From Streptomyces sp. NBC_00457 (lineage in GTDB: Bacteria > Actinomycetota > Actinomycetes > Streptomycetales > Streptomycetaceae), in assembly GCF_036014015.1 (NCBI RefSeq), contig NZ_CP107905.1:2108001-2172000 (forward strand): DNA of 64,000 bases, read 5' to 3'. The translations under genes were made by a program, and so were the position numbers. A model generated the notes under the pieces. The model saw only the letters and a list, made by a program, of their open reading frames with translations. It searched no databases and was not told the origin of the DNA. Positions 9,409-18,596 of this stretch are shown one piece after another; the stretch's first letter is position 1, and every line of letters begins with the position of its first letter.

Positions 9409-10203
9409 GTGACGGCGGCCCCGACGAGAGCGCGCCTCGAAGCTCATCCGAACGGGCTGTTGGAGCAGGGCCGCACCTTGCACGCAGTGACGGTGATCAT
9501 GGCCACCGTCGTCGGCCTGACCTTCCTCTTCGGCTTCGGCAACGTGTGGACCCTGGCTCTGCGCCTCGGCGTGCCGGCCTGGGTGGCACCCCTGGTGGCC
9601 CCGGCGGTGGACCTGTCGGTACTCGGTCTGCTCCTGGGCGTCCGCTATCTCGCGCTGCACGGGGCGACCTCGGAGCAGTTGCGCCCCGGCCGGCGACTGC
9701 TGGTCTTCTCCAGTGTGATGACTCTGGCCCTGAACATCACCGACCCGTTGCTTGCGGGTCAGTTCGGCAAGGCCGCATTTGACGCGGTGGGACCTCTGCT
9801 TCTTATCGGCTGGGCGGAGGTCGGTCCCGGTCTTCTGCAGGCCATCAGCGGCATCCAGGGCCGGAACGACGAACATCCGACAGGGGCCGCGGCTGGACCG
9901 CACGCCGCCGGTCCGACGCCGGATGCAGATGCGGGGATGGGGTCTGCGTACGACGACCTCCTGGAGCGTGCCAGACAGGAGGACGCCGATCACTGGGAGC
10001 TGCACCAGCGGCCGATCTCCGCCGAGACGCTGCGCAAGCGGCTCCGTATCGGTGCCGCCAGATCCAGGATGCTGGTGGCCGCGATCCGCGGGAACAGTAG
10101 CCAAGCACTCGCCATCGAGGCGGGCCGAATCCAGCGGTCAGGCCGAGCCGAGAATGTGATGCACTCCAGGAAGGAGCAGCGCATCCGAGGTTCAAACCCG
10201 TAG
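9409..10203 (+). CDS. DUF2637 membrane protein of an actinomycete integrative element
   Basis: A 264-residue protein with about four hydrophobic helices in the first 150 residues (for example VTVIMATVVGLTFLFGFGNV and VPAWVAPLVAPAVDLSVLGL), then a Pro/Ala linker and a C-terminal helical segment ending in a helix-turn-helix-like stretch (SAETLRKRLRIGAARSRMLV). This layout matches the DUF2637 family found next to replication and transfer genes of actinomycete integrative and conjugative elements. The GTG at 9409 is the best start by homology but has a weak ribosome site. It sits 100 bp inside the tRNA-derived boundary. No replication initiator, FtsK-like Tra protein or excisionase is seen beside it, so the element is probably decayed. 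Confidence 0.65.
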   Translation: MTAAPTRARLEAHPNGLLEQGRTLHAVTVIMATVVGLTFLFGFGNVWTLALRLGVPAWVAPLVAPAVDLSVLGLLLGVRYLALHGATSEQLRPGRRLLVFSSVMTLALNITDPLLAGQFGKAAFDAVGPLLLIGWAEVGPGLLQAISGIQGRNDEHPTGAAAGPHAAGPTPDADAGMGSAYDDLLERARQEDADHWELHQRPISAETLRKRLRIGAARSRMLVAAIRGNSSQALAIEAGRIQRSGRAENVMHSRKEQRIRGSNP

Positions 10204-10843
10204 ACCGGATTGGCCTTACTCATGATCGCGGTGACCGCCTCACGCTGAACACGGGCCCCGTCGGGACCACGTAGCCCTCGGCTCAGGGCAGGTTTGAACC
10301 CCGGGCGGGGGACCCAGGACATGGGAACAAGAAAGGGCGCCAGGCGAACGGGCGGAATTGGCAGGTCGCGTCCCGCGAGGTGGTGTAGCCGATCAACGGA
10401 TCGGAACTCGCAGGTCACGCCGGGTACTTCGACCGGCTGAGGCACTCCCGGCACTTGACCGGGCCACTTCGCGTGCCGCGCCAACGGAGAGATCATCGCG
10501 AGCCAGGTACCGGAAGGCGAAGCGCATGATCGCTTACACCACCTCGCGGGACGCGACCAATTGGCAATTGAGGCGACCGTCCACTTGAAGCCGTAGGTGG
10601 CCGAGTTCGGCTCCTGGACAGGCGCCACATCATCGCCCTTCAAGCCCGGCATCGGCCCTAGGCTGAGATCTTTGGCATCCGCACCGGCACGGCTGCCCAC
10701 GGTGCCGCGGAATCAGCCCGGGCGTTCTGGGCCCAGCTGATCCGCGTCGCCCTCTCGCGCATTCCATGGCGCCGGACGTAGGCCCATCCATCCAAGGAAC
10801 ATGGAGGCGGAGGGCAGCAGCCGCGGTTCGCCGACGACTGCTC
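10204..10843. other. 640-bp region without an identifiable gene
   Basis: I find no convincing coding sequence. Short frames on both strands have no start context or family motif. GGTTCAAACC at about 10190 and GGTTTGAACC at about 10290 form an inverted pair resembling tRNA T-loops. The stretch is probably decayed element sequence between the DUF2637 gene and the pPIWI-RE operon. Confidence 0.4.
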
Positions 10844-13789
10844 CTACAGTCGCGCGGCTCGAGTCGTCGCCTGGTCGAACAGCGACAACTGCTCCTGTTC
10901 GTCCTGCGGTTCCGGTTCCCTTGCCAGCCCCGGGGCCGCGCCTGCGTCTGGGTCGGTATCGGCCGCAGAGTCCGCCGAGGGGGGCTCGTCCCCTTCCGCA
11001 CGCGTCGGTAGGACGTACTCCTGCGCGAGGCCGGCGAGATGCAGCGGCAGCGGCAAGCTCAGTGCGTCCGGCAGATCGGGGGCCTGGCGGAGCTGATGCG
11101 CTGCGAGCGCCACCGCCTCGGGGGAGTCACCGTCCTCCGGGTGGCAGCCGAGGACCGTGAACTCGACGAGTCCTGGGTTCCATGCGGCCTTGTCGGTGTC
11201 GACGGTCAGCTTCCCCTTGGTGTTCACCCGGGGGGCGAGCTTGTCGGCGGCCACCGACAGTTTGAAAGTCCGCGCTTTCGGTGTGGTGGACCAGAAGACA
11301 CGGGCCGTCTCCGGGCCGGTATTCGGGTTCGTCCACAGATGGGCCGCGAGGCCGTTCGCCCCATCCGGGTTCACTCCCCACCACTGTGCCGTTTCCCGCC
11401 CGCGTGACGTGCGTACCCGCACCAGGCGCAGGTCCGGATCGAGACGGCGTGCGGGCGCGTGACCGTCACGGAACTTGTCGGCCACCACCTTGCCGTCCTG
11501 CAGCCACGTCCAGTGCGAGCGCATGTTCTGCCCGTGGGCCAGCAGCATCGTCGGCGTACCGCGCAGCGAGCGGCGCACTCGCTGGATCCACTCCTCGGCG
11601 GCCCGGCGCTGCTCGGCCATGTCCGCCCACCACGACGGGCGCGAGACGGGATCGTCGCCGCCGCGCGGAGCGGGCAACGTGCCCGTGGCCGGTACTTCCG
11701 CGCGCTTGGTCAGCCGCAGCAGCATCACCGGATATGGCACCCAGGCCCGCACCTCGTCATCCCAGCCCTCCACCCGCGCCAGGCCCTGTCCGGACACCTC
11801 CGGCGTTACGAGCACCGCGACTGGCACGTGCCCGGCCCAGCGCGTACGGCTGCGACGGTTCTTGCGGACCATCCACACGGCCGCGTACCGCATGCCCGAG
11901 GGAAGCCGCTCACCGAGACTGTGCTCGGGGTGGATCCGTACGCCGAGCTGGCGCAGACCGTCGTCCCAGGCCTTGGCCGCGCGGAAGTCCTTGTTCTTCT
12001 CGCTGTTGTAGCCCTTGGCCCTTTTCGGTACGGCCATGAACTGGGTGAGGACACCGGCGTCCGCGCAACCGAGCCGAAGAGCGAACTTGGCGTCGTGGTC
12101 TGAGGAGGTGAAGTCCTTGGCCCGGTCGATCTCCACCAGGGCGAGGGACGGAACGAGGGAGGGCATGTCCTCTGCGACGAAAGCCGTCATTTCCCGGCGC
12201 CGGACACCGAGCGCGGTGGTAACCGCCTCGCGCGAGTGCCGGGGTCCCCCGGGCAGCGTCAGGTCGTGGCCCAGCGAGCGGGTGAGCTTGCGGCAGCGCA
12301 GCCGTACCGTCAGCTCCGGAGTCTGCCACTCCAGCACGACCGTGCCGTCGAAGGCGTCAGCGTCCTCCGGCGCACCTCCGTCCCCCTTTAGGTCCAGATG
12401 GGCCATCAGGGCCGCCACCGCGGTGTCGCGCATCTCCGGCGTCTGCCAGAACAACCTAGTTTCCAGGAGCGGCAGTTCACCAGGGTCCGCGTCTGGGGCC
12501 AGGCAGCGCAGCGCGAAGGCGGCACCCTGTCGGCGGGCCTCCGTCCGCTGCCGTTCCTCCACGGCCTTCTTCGCCGCCTCGGACGGCTCACGGCGCGGGT
12601 TGGCGGGAGTGCTCCCCGACAGACGAGTGCGCACCAGCGCGGGCGCCGGACGCAGCTGCTCCGGCAGTGCCTCCTCGGCCCACTTGACGATCCTCGAACG
12701 CTGGTCGGGCATCAGGCCGGTACCCACCTCGTGCGACCCCATCGCGGTGCTGTGCACGACGGCGGCCCGCATCCCGTCCTCCAGCCACTCGGTCGGGGCG
12801 GTGAGAACGGACTCGGCGTCGGGGAACGATTCGGTCAGCGACATGCTCCGCAGCATCCCGGCGGGGCCGCCGCCCACCCAGTCGTGGCCGCCCTTGTTCC
12901 ACCCGAGGCGGGCGAGCGCGAACCGGTCGCTCGCCGGGGCTCCGGGCAGCCAGGGCACCCGGGGGCGCAGCAGCACCGTGGTCCTGCGGCCGTACGGCAG
13001 ATACAGCCGACCGGACTTGACGCCGACGCGGGTGGCGTACCGCCGGATGTGGGTGTGCAGGTGAAAGCGGGGCAGCGGGTCGAACGGCACCGTCTGAAGG
13101 GTGATGTTCAGGACGACGGAGAACCACTCCGTGCCCCGGCTCCCTTCGTGCTTCAGCGCCTGCGACACCAGCTCGGCGCCCTGGTCGCGGGGCCCGCGCG
13201 GCATGGCGCGGAAGCGCAGCCGCCCCGCGCCGAAGTCGTAGGGCTCCAGTTCGTCGAGGAGTCGCCGGGCCAGCCAGTCCGTCGTCAGCTGGAACTGGCG
13301 GGGATCGGGGGCCGCCGTGCCGCCGGGGGTGGTCGGGCAGCGCAGCAGCTCCACCTCCACGCCCCCCTGCCACTCAGGAGGGTCTTCGAAGAGGGCATCC
13401 CTGGTCTCGTTCAGCAGCGACCGGTACTCGCGCTCCGGACGCAGATCCTTCAGCCAGGCTCCCACGAGAGCCCGGAAAGCCGCGGCGGGCAGCGGATCGG
13501 GGATGTCCTCTGGGGCGTACAGCCAGAAGTCCGGGCCCTCGTCCCGGTACCGGGACGGGCGCGGGCGCGGGCGCACCAGTACGTCGGGCGCGAGTGCCTG
13601 GATCACCTGATCCATGCGGAAGGTGGGAACCGTCTCCAGCGGTTTGTCGCAGCCCGCGCTGCACAGCGCGAGCAGCGGGGCGCGCCATTGCTCGGGAAAG
13701 GGCAGGGCCCGGTACCGCCCCATCACCGAGGCATCGCGGGAGACGGGCAGCGAGGATGCGGTCCGGATGGAGTCGTAGCGCTGAGCCAT
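10844..13789 (-). CDS. pPIWI-RE family protein (RNase H-fold PIWI module)
   Basis: A 981-residue member of the prokaryotic PIWI-RE family, predicted from comparative genomics to act in defence against invading nucleic acid with a DinG helicase and a REase. The order fits the family: an N-terminal pPIWI_RE_X region (about residues 15-380), a MID-like region, then the RNase H-fold PIWI module from about residue 545, opening with SLALVEIDRAKDF. The conserved Arg/Glu that give the family its name are probably in VRVRTSRGRETAQWW near residue 800; I cannot fix them without an alignment. A Pro/Asp-rich tail ends in EQEQLSLFDQATTRAARL. Last gene of the four-gene operon, 18 bp after the helicase. The 3' neighbour is empty sequence, so the operon ends here. 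Assignment rests strongly on the neighbours. Confidence 0.85.
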   Translation of the reverse strand: MAQRYDSIRTASSLPVSRDASVMGRYRALPFPEQWRAPLLALCSAGCDKPLETVPTFRMDQVIQALAPDVLVRPRPRPSRYRDEGPDFWLYAPEDIPDPLPAAAFRALVGAWLKDLRPEREYRSLLNETRDALFEDPPEWQGGVEVELLRCPTTPGGTAAPDPRQFQLTTDWLARRLLDELEPYDFGAGRLRFRAMPRGPRDQGAELVSQALKHEGSRGTEWFSVVLNITLQTVPFDPLPRFHLHTHIRRYATRVGVKSGRLYLPYGRRTTVLLRPRVPWLPGAPASDRFALARLGWNKGGHDWVGGGPAGMLRSMSLTESFPDAESVLTAPTEWLEDGMRAAVVHSTAMGSHEVGTGLMPDQRSRIVKWAEEALPEQLRPAPALVRTRLSGSTPANPRREPSEAAKKAVEERQRTEARRQGAAFALRCLAPDADPGELPLLETRLFWQTPEMRDTAVAALMAHLDLKGDGGAPEDADAFDGTVVLEWQTPELTVRLRCRKLTRSLGHDLTLPGGPRHSREAVTTALGVRRREMTAFVAEDMPSLVPSLALVEIDRAKDFTSSDHDAKFALRLGCADAGVLTQFMAVPKRAKGYNSEKNKDFRAAKAWDDGLRQLGVRIHPEHSLGERLPSGMRYAAVWMVRKNRRSRTRWAGHVPVAVLVTPEVSGQGLARVEGWDDEVRAWVPYPVMLLRLTKRAEVPATGTLPAPRGGDDPVSRPSWWADMAEQRRAAEEWIQRVRRSLRGTPTMLLAHGQNMRSHWTWLQDGKVVADKFRDGHAPARRLDPDLRLVRVRTSRGRETAQWWGVNPDGANGLAAHLWTNPNTGPETARVFWSTTPKARTFKLSVAADKLAPRVNTKGKLTVDTDKAAWNPGLVEFTVLGCHPEDGDSPEAVALAAHQLRQAPDLPDALSLPLPLHLAGLAQEYVLPTRAEGDEPPSADSAADTDPDAGAAPGLAREPEPQDEQEQLSLFDQATTRAARL

Positions 13790-13807
13790 GAGGGTGTCCC
13801 TTTTCGT

Positions 13808-16800
13808 TCAGGAGGTGTGGTGGGTGATGTCACGCAGCGCCTTGTAGAGGGGCGCGTACAGGAGACGGGCGACTTCGGGATCGCCGGGATCGGTGCGGTC
13901 GGGCGGCACGGTGCCTTCCTCGAAGTACGGGGCGAGGACGTCCCGCAGGCCGGTCAGCAGCCCGTCCTCCTGCGGGAGCGGGGACGCCGCCGCTCCAGGG
14001 GAGAGCAGCCTGGCGGTGTGCGGAGCGAAACGGGCGTCGACGAAGACCACTCGGGCCGGCACACCACCGCGTACCAGTCGGCCGATGACCTGCCAGATCG
14101 TCACCAACTGGTCCCAGGTGAACGACCGCTTCTCGTGGTCGGACAGCCGCGAGTAGATGTAGCGGCGGGACAGCAGCCTGCGCCACTCGCCGCGCGCCAC
14201 ATGACGGAACGCGAGTCCCGCCTCGTCGAGGCTGCTGGCGCCGACCGCCAGCTTGCCGAAAGTGCCCTGTGGCAGGCCGGGTTCATCGCGGGCGAAACGG
14301 GTGGCCCAGTCGTTGATCGCGAACACGGCGAGGGCCAGATCGTCCGGACGTGGATGCGGCCGGGCCAGGAAGAGGGCCGCGCCGAAGGCCGCGTTGCGCT
14401 GGGCGTTGAGGATGTTGTGGCCGCGCTCGACCGCCATGAGCGGGGCGACGAGGAGTTCCGCGCTGCGGTCCTCGGCGAAGGAGGCCAGGTCACCACGGCG
14501 CAGCGCGGTGGGGCGGTCGGAGCCGGAGGGCGTCGGCCCCGACCCGCGTACCGCCTGATCCAGATCAGCGTCGTCGGCGGCCAGCACCCGGACGCGACTG
14601 TGCCAGCGTTCGATGCCGTGCAGGACCTCTGCGACGTTGTTGGCCTCCTTATAACTGCCGACCAGCAGAATCGCCCGCCTACGACGGTCGTCGGCGATCT
14701 TCGCCAGCTCCTGCTCCAGGGGGCTCGGGGCACCGCCGCGGCCCGGGGAACCGAGCCTGCTCGCCAGCGCCCGCGCCGCGGCCGGCCGGACCTTCGGCTC
14801 GGTGCCCGACAGACTCATCGGGCGGCCCTCGTCGTCATACAGGAAATGTGTGGTGAAGACCGACTCGCTCACGGCCTCCAGCGCGCGCGGAGACGGCTTG
14901 AGCACGGCGCCGACCGGCGCGAGCACATGGGCACGGGTGGAGGCCCCGGCCCAGCTCGTTCCGGACATGAGCACCACATGTGGGCCTCGGCGCGAGGCAC
15001 CCGGGTCAGCTCCCACCTCGTGCAGCGAGAGCAGCAGTTCACGGCCGACGCCCGCGCAGCGGAAGAAACGCAGGGTGCCGCTGTGCCGTCCGTCGATGTC
15101 CCGTTCCCGGTCGTCGGGCAGGTACTGGAAGCCGAGGACGTTGCCCATCGGGGCCTCCGGGACCAGCGGAGCATAGTCAAGGGGAGGGCGGCGGGAGAGC
15201 TCGTTGCCCGTCGAGTCCAGGTGCAGGGCGGCCTCCACCTGCGGCCACAGGAAGACCAGTCGGTCCAGACGGTGGTTCAGGGCGCTGAGCAGCAGCATGA
15301 ACTCCAGGCGCCGGGCTGTGAGATCGAGCCACATCTCGTCCTTCGCCCTCGCGGCCGCCGGGCTGTCGGCGAGCAGCGGGCGCAGTACGGTGAGGACGCG
15401 GACGCGGGTGTCCGACGAGGACAGCGTGGCCAGCAGATCCTGGGCCAGCCGCACCAGATCGTCCGTCGTGTTCCTGTAGGGCCCCAGGCCGCCCAGCGGG
15501 TCGTCGCGGAACCTGTCGAAGAGGCCCGTCAGTTCCGTACGCCGGGCGTCGGAACTGGGGCCCGATGGCTCCGGCTCCGGAGCGTCGTCCTCGTACGCCT
15601 CGTATAGCTCCCCCTCGTCCGCCACTCCGTCGGGCGCACCTGGGGTACGCTCCGGCGCGAACCAGTCGCTCAGCAGCTTCTCCTGCAGGGTCCAGGGGCT
15701 GAAGTACTCCATGTCGGCCCACTCGCGCAGCTCCTCGTCGGAGATCAGCAGCTTGTAGAGCCGGTCGGTGGCGGCGTGCACCACCGTGAGCGAGGCGGAC
15801 CAGCGCTCGATCTCCTGGTCCGTGAGGGGCAGTCGACCCTGCCTGGACAGTTCCTCGATCCGGTGCGTCTGCAGCTGGTCCAGCCAGGACTCGGGGCCGG
15901 GCGAGACCAGCGTCGCCGACGGGGCGAAGATCTCGTCCAGCTTCATCTGCACCGAGTCGGCCTCGTCGACGATGATGATGTCGCTGCGCAGACACGCCAG
16001 TTCAAGGTGACGCAGCCGTTCGTCGCCCAGGTGCCGCGGCACGGAGGTCTGCACCAGGCTTGCCGGGTTGGCCACCCAGATCTGCGCGTCGACGAGTTCG
16101 CGCGCCGAGCGGTGACGCGGGCAGGCGTACCACAGGGGGCATCCGTGGGGAGTGCCCTTGACCTGCGGCGGGCGCGGCTGCGCGGCTCGCTCCCGCCGGG
16201 CCGGACGACCCGGCCGGTACGGCTCGGGTAGCAGCGGAACGGTTTCTGGCTCCTCCTGCTCGGCTCGGCGCTTCTCTGGATACAGCGACGTGCAGGGCGC
16301 GTCCGCGAACCGCAGTGGCTCGGCGGCCTCGGTGCCGCGCAGCGCGTTCACCACGCACACCGTGCTCAGGTCGTCGAAGCCGGGCACGTCATGGTCGAGG
16401 AGGTTGTCCAGGCCCCGGGAGGCCAGCCTGCGATGGAGCCGCTGCACATGCGTCTCACGCGTGGTCAGCCCCAGTACGGGGGTCGCGGTGAGACCGAGGT
16501 CGCGCAGCAGCGCGCTGAGCCGCAGCTGCTCTGCCACATCCCCGACGACGATCGTCGTCCGCAACTTCGGCTCCTGACGTGCGCCCCAGACGGCGATCAG
16601 TGTCATCAACGTGGACTTGCCCGCGCCGACCATGCCCGCGAGGTGCAGCAGGCCATCCAGTCGCAGGTCGCCGTCCTCGGAGAAACCGAGCCGGTCGGCG
16701 TCGCGCGGCGCGATGTGGAGTTCGGACAGCCGGTCCTCCCAGTGCCCTGGGCTCTCGACGTTTTCCTGCCGCTCCATCCGATCCATCCAGCGTGCGGTTT

Positions 16801-17422
16801 CGACGAGGTCCGCCCGCGTTAGGATGATCGGCTCGCCGCGTCCCGGACACCCGGCCTCCGGAGCGTGTCCCGGCACCGGATTGGGCTGCAGATGCTCCGG
16901 CAGCATGACCGAGGTGGGCCGTCGCCGGTCGACGAAGGTGGCCCGGCCGACGGGTGCGATCGGCAAGGCCTTGCGGGCCAGTGGGGGAAGCGCGGCGAGC
17001 GCGGCGTCATAGACCGCGATCCGGTCGGAGGCGATTGTGGGTTCGCTGCGCCGCGCGGGGCCGTCGTCGGCCGGGACGTCATAGGCGCGCAGCCGCTCGG
17101 GCAGGGCGGCGTACGTCTCCAGGGCCTGCTGCCAGGTGCGGCCCCGGCGCAGCGTCCACAGCAGATGGCGGCCGGCGGTGAGCATCACCTCGTGCTCCGG
17201 GGTCACCGCAATGCCGCGTGCCCGTGCGAAGGGATAGCCGCCGAACAGGACGTACGCGCCCCGGGCGGGCTCCAGAGGGGAGAGGCGTTCCAGCAGTCGT
17301 AGGGCCAGTTCTACTTGGCACAGCAGACCGGGTTTCGCTCCGGACAGTTCGGCGGGCACCTCGCTCCACAGTCGGGAGAGCTCTTGGCTGACAGGCTTGT
17401 GCCAGCCGTCGCGGTCACGCAT
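13808..17422 (-). CDS. DinG/XPD-like helicase of the pPIWI-RE module
   Basis: A 1204-residue superfamily 2 helicase. An N-terminal pPIWI_RE_Z-like region (about 1-230) precedes Walker A (GMVGAGKST, near residue 260) and Walker B (IIIVDEADS, near 484). Between them, cysteines in APCTSLYPEK, HGCPLW and YACPRH resemble the Fe-S cluster ligands of DinG/XPD helicases. The second RecA-like domain includes ILLVGSYKEANNVAEVLHG and, near the C-terminus, TIWQVIGRLVRGG, the motif VI position. It is expected to unwind DNA or an R-loop for the PIWI protein. The ATG at 17422 follows AGGAGG and overlaps the REase gene by 8 bp, so the two are translationally coupled. Confidence 0.88.
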   Translation of the reverse strand: MRDRDGWHKPVSQELSRLWSEVPAELSGAKPGLLCQVELALRLLERLSPLEPARGAYVLFGGYPFARARGIAVTPEHEVMLTAGRHLLWTLRRGRTWQQALETYAALPERLRAYDVPADDGPARRSEPTIASDRIAVYDAALAALPPLARKALPIAPVGRATFVDRRRPTSVMLPEHLQPNPVPGHAPEAGCPGRGEPIILTRADLVETARWMDRMERQENVESPGHWEDRLSELHIAPRDADRLGFSEDGDLRLDGLLHLAGMVGAGKSTLMTLIAVWGARQEPKLRTTIVVGDVAEQLRLSALLRDLGLTATPVLGLTTRETHVQRLHRRLASRGLDNLLDHDVPGFDDLSTVCVVNALRGTEAAEPLRFADAPCTSLYPEKRRAEQEEPETVPLLPEPYRPGRPARRERAAQPRPPQVKGTPHGCPLWYACPRHRSARELVDAQIWVANPASLVQTSVPRHLGDERLRHLELACLRSDIIIVDEADSVQMKLDEIFAPSATLVSPGPESWLDQLQTHRIEELSRQGRLPLTDQEIERWSASLTVVHAATDRLYKLLISDEELREWADMEYFSPWTLQEKLLSDWFAPERTPGAPDGVADEGELYEAYEDDAPEPEPSGPSSDARRTELTGLFDRFRDDPLGGLGPYRNTTDDLVRLAQDLLATLSSSDTRVRVLTVLRPLLADSPAAARAKDEMWLDLTARRLEFMLLLSALNHRLDRLVFLWPQVEAALHLDSTGNELSRRPPLDYAPLVPEAPMGNVLGFQYLPDDRERDIDGRHSGTLRFFRCAGVGRELLLSLHEVGADPGASRRGPHVVLMSGTSWAGASTRAHVLAPVGAVLKPSPRALEAVSESVFTTHFLYDDEGRPMSLSGTEPKVRPAAARALASRLGSPGRGGAPSPLEQELAKIADDRRRRAILLVGSYKEANNVAEVLHGIERWHSRVRVLAADDADLDQAVRGSGPTPSGSDRPTALRRGDLASFAEDRSAELLVAPLMAVERGHNILNAQRNAAFGAALFLARPHPRPDDLALAVFAINDWATRFARDEPGLPQGTFGKLAVGASSLDEAGLAFRHVARGEWRRLLSRRYIYSRLSDHEKRSFTWDQLVTIWQVIGRLVRGGVPARVVFVDARFAPHTARLLSPGAAASPLPQEDGLLTGLRDVLAPYFEEGTVPPDRTDPGDPEVARLLYAPLYKALRDITHHTS

Positions 17423-18596
17423 CGTGGTCCTCCTGCGCGCGGCCGGTCCCGGTCCGCTTCATACGGGTCCGGGCTCGGGCGATCAGTTCGGTGTCGGTGA
17501 TCAGCGGCAGATCCCTGGCTGCTGTCGGCCGGTTGCGTTCGTACGAGGCGACATAGCCGGGCCGGTCGTCGGCCCGTGCCTGGGGAACCACCCAGAACGC
17601 CTCGTCGTACCGGGGCTCAAGCGGCACGGGTCGCGCGGCCCGGCCGAGGAAGGCCGGATGGGCCCAGTCCTTCACATCGACCGCCCACACCCAGCCGTCG
17701 GGGAAGGTGATGTGCACGTCGTACGCGTCGTACGCCGGCCACATCCGCACGCGCAGCCCGAGAGCCCGGAGCCGCGCCTCCAGTTCAGCTTCGGCCCGCC
17801 CCGGGCCGGTCACGAACTGGCGCAGCGGCCGCTCCAGCTGGAGCAGTCCGCCGGCCTCCTCCTGCTGGATACGGCGTCCCACCGGGGGCGGCCCGAGACG
17901 GCGGCAGCGGTCGCGCTCGCACCACCAGCCGCCGCCGTGCAGCAGTGGGGTCAGCAGGATCAGGCAGCGGCCGCAGACCGTGTAGGCGTCGCCCCGCAGG
18001 TAGCTGTCGGGTACGGGTTGGTAGATGCGGCGCAGCAGTTCCTTGACCGGGTCGAGGACGTGATCCACCGACACCGCGAACTCTTCGGCGGCGGTGAGCA
18101 CCGGCCGCGTGACGAGCAGCCGCCGAAACTCGGTGTACGCGTCCTCCTCCCCGTACTCGCGGCACAGTCGCAGCGCGGCCCGGATGATCTCCCGGTCGCG
18201 CAGGACGAGGGCACTGTCCCTGGTCTGTTCCGCCCATTCGTGGCACAGCTCGGTGGGCCGCGAGGAGTCCGGGTCCAGCAGCAGGTCACCGGGGCCCACT
18301 GCGTCGGGCGGGAGATCGACCGGCCAGTCGGCCACCGGGCGTTCCCGGCACCACGACAGCAGGTCGGGGAGGCTTGCCGGGGGCTCGGCTCGCCGTTCCA
18401 GGCAGGCGAGGACCGTCCGGTCCAGGGCACGCTGAACCTCGGCCGGGTAGGGCAATGTGAAGGAGTCCAGTCCGGTCTCGGCGTCCAGCATGGTGAGTGC
18501 CGAGGCCAGCGTCCGCATCAGCGGGATGCCATTGTGGGCGGACCAGTCGGCGGCGTGGGCGGGCAGGCCGTCCTCGTCGGCGGGCGCCGTGCTCAC
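17415..18596 (-). CDS. REase-fold protein of the pPIWI-RE module (pPIWI_RE_Y)
   Basis: A 393-residue protein matching the third partner of pPIWI-RE islands. A helical N-terminal half is followed by a zinc-knuckle pattern (VCGRC, then WWCERDRC near residues 215-240) and a C-terminal PD-(D/E)XK nuclease core: a Glu-rich helix (RAEAELEARLRALGL), AYDAYDVHITF, and the catalytic strand WVWAVDVKDW near residue 305. It probably supplies the cutting activity of the module. The GTG start at 18596 overlaps the upstream gene by 4 bp (GTGA), and its 3' end overlaps the helicase gene by 8 bp, so all three are co-translated. Confidence 0.85.
   Translation of the reverse strand: MSTAPADEDGLPAHAADWSAHNGIPLMRTLASALTMLDAETGLDSFTLPYPAEVQRALDRTVLACLERRAEPPASLPDLLSWCRERPVADWPVDLPPDAVGPGDLLLDPDSSRPTELCHEWAEQTRDSALVLRDREIIRAALRLCREYGEEDAYTEFRRLLVTRPVLTAAEEFAVSVDHVLDPVKELLRRIYQPVPDSYLRGDAYTVCGRCLILLTPLLHGGGWWCERDRCRRLGPPPVGRRIQQEEAGGLLQLERPLRQFVTGPGRAEAELEARLRALGLRVRMWPAYDAYDVHITFPDGWVWAVDVKDWAHPAFLGRAARPVPLEPRYDEAFWVVPQARADDRPGYVASYERNRPTAARDLPLITDTELIARARTRMKRTGTGRAQEDHDA

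Noticed and set aside
10188..10300. Inverted GGTTCAAACC/GGTTTGAACC pair as a second tRNA or att site
   Set aside because: Only the T-loop-like 10 bp are shared; no acceptor stem, CCA or other tRNA arm can be built around them.
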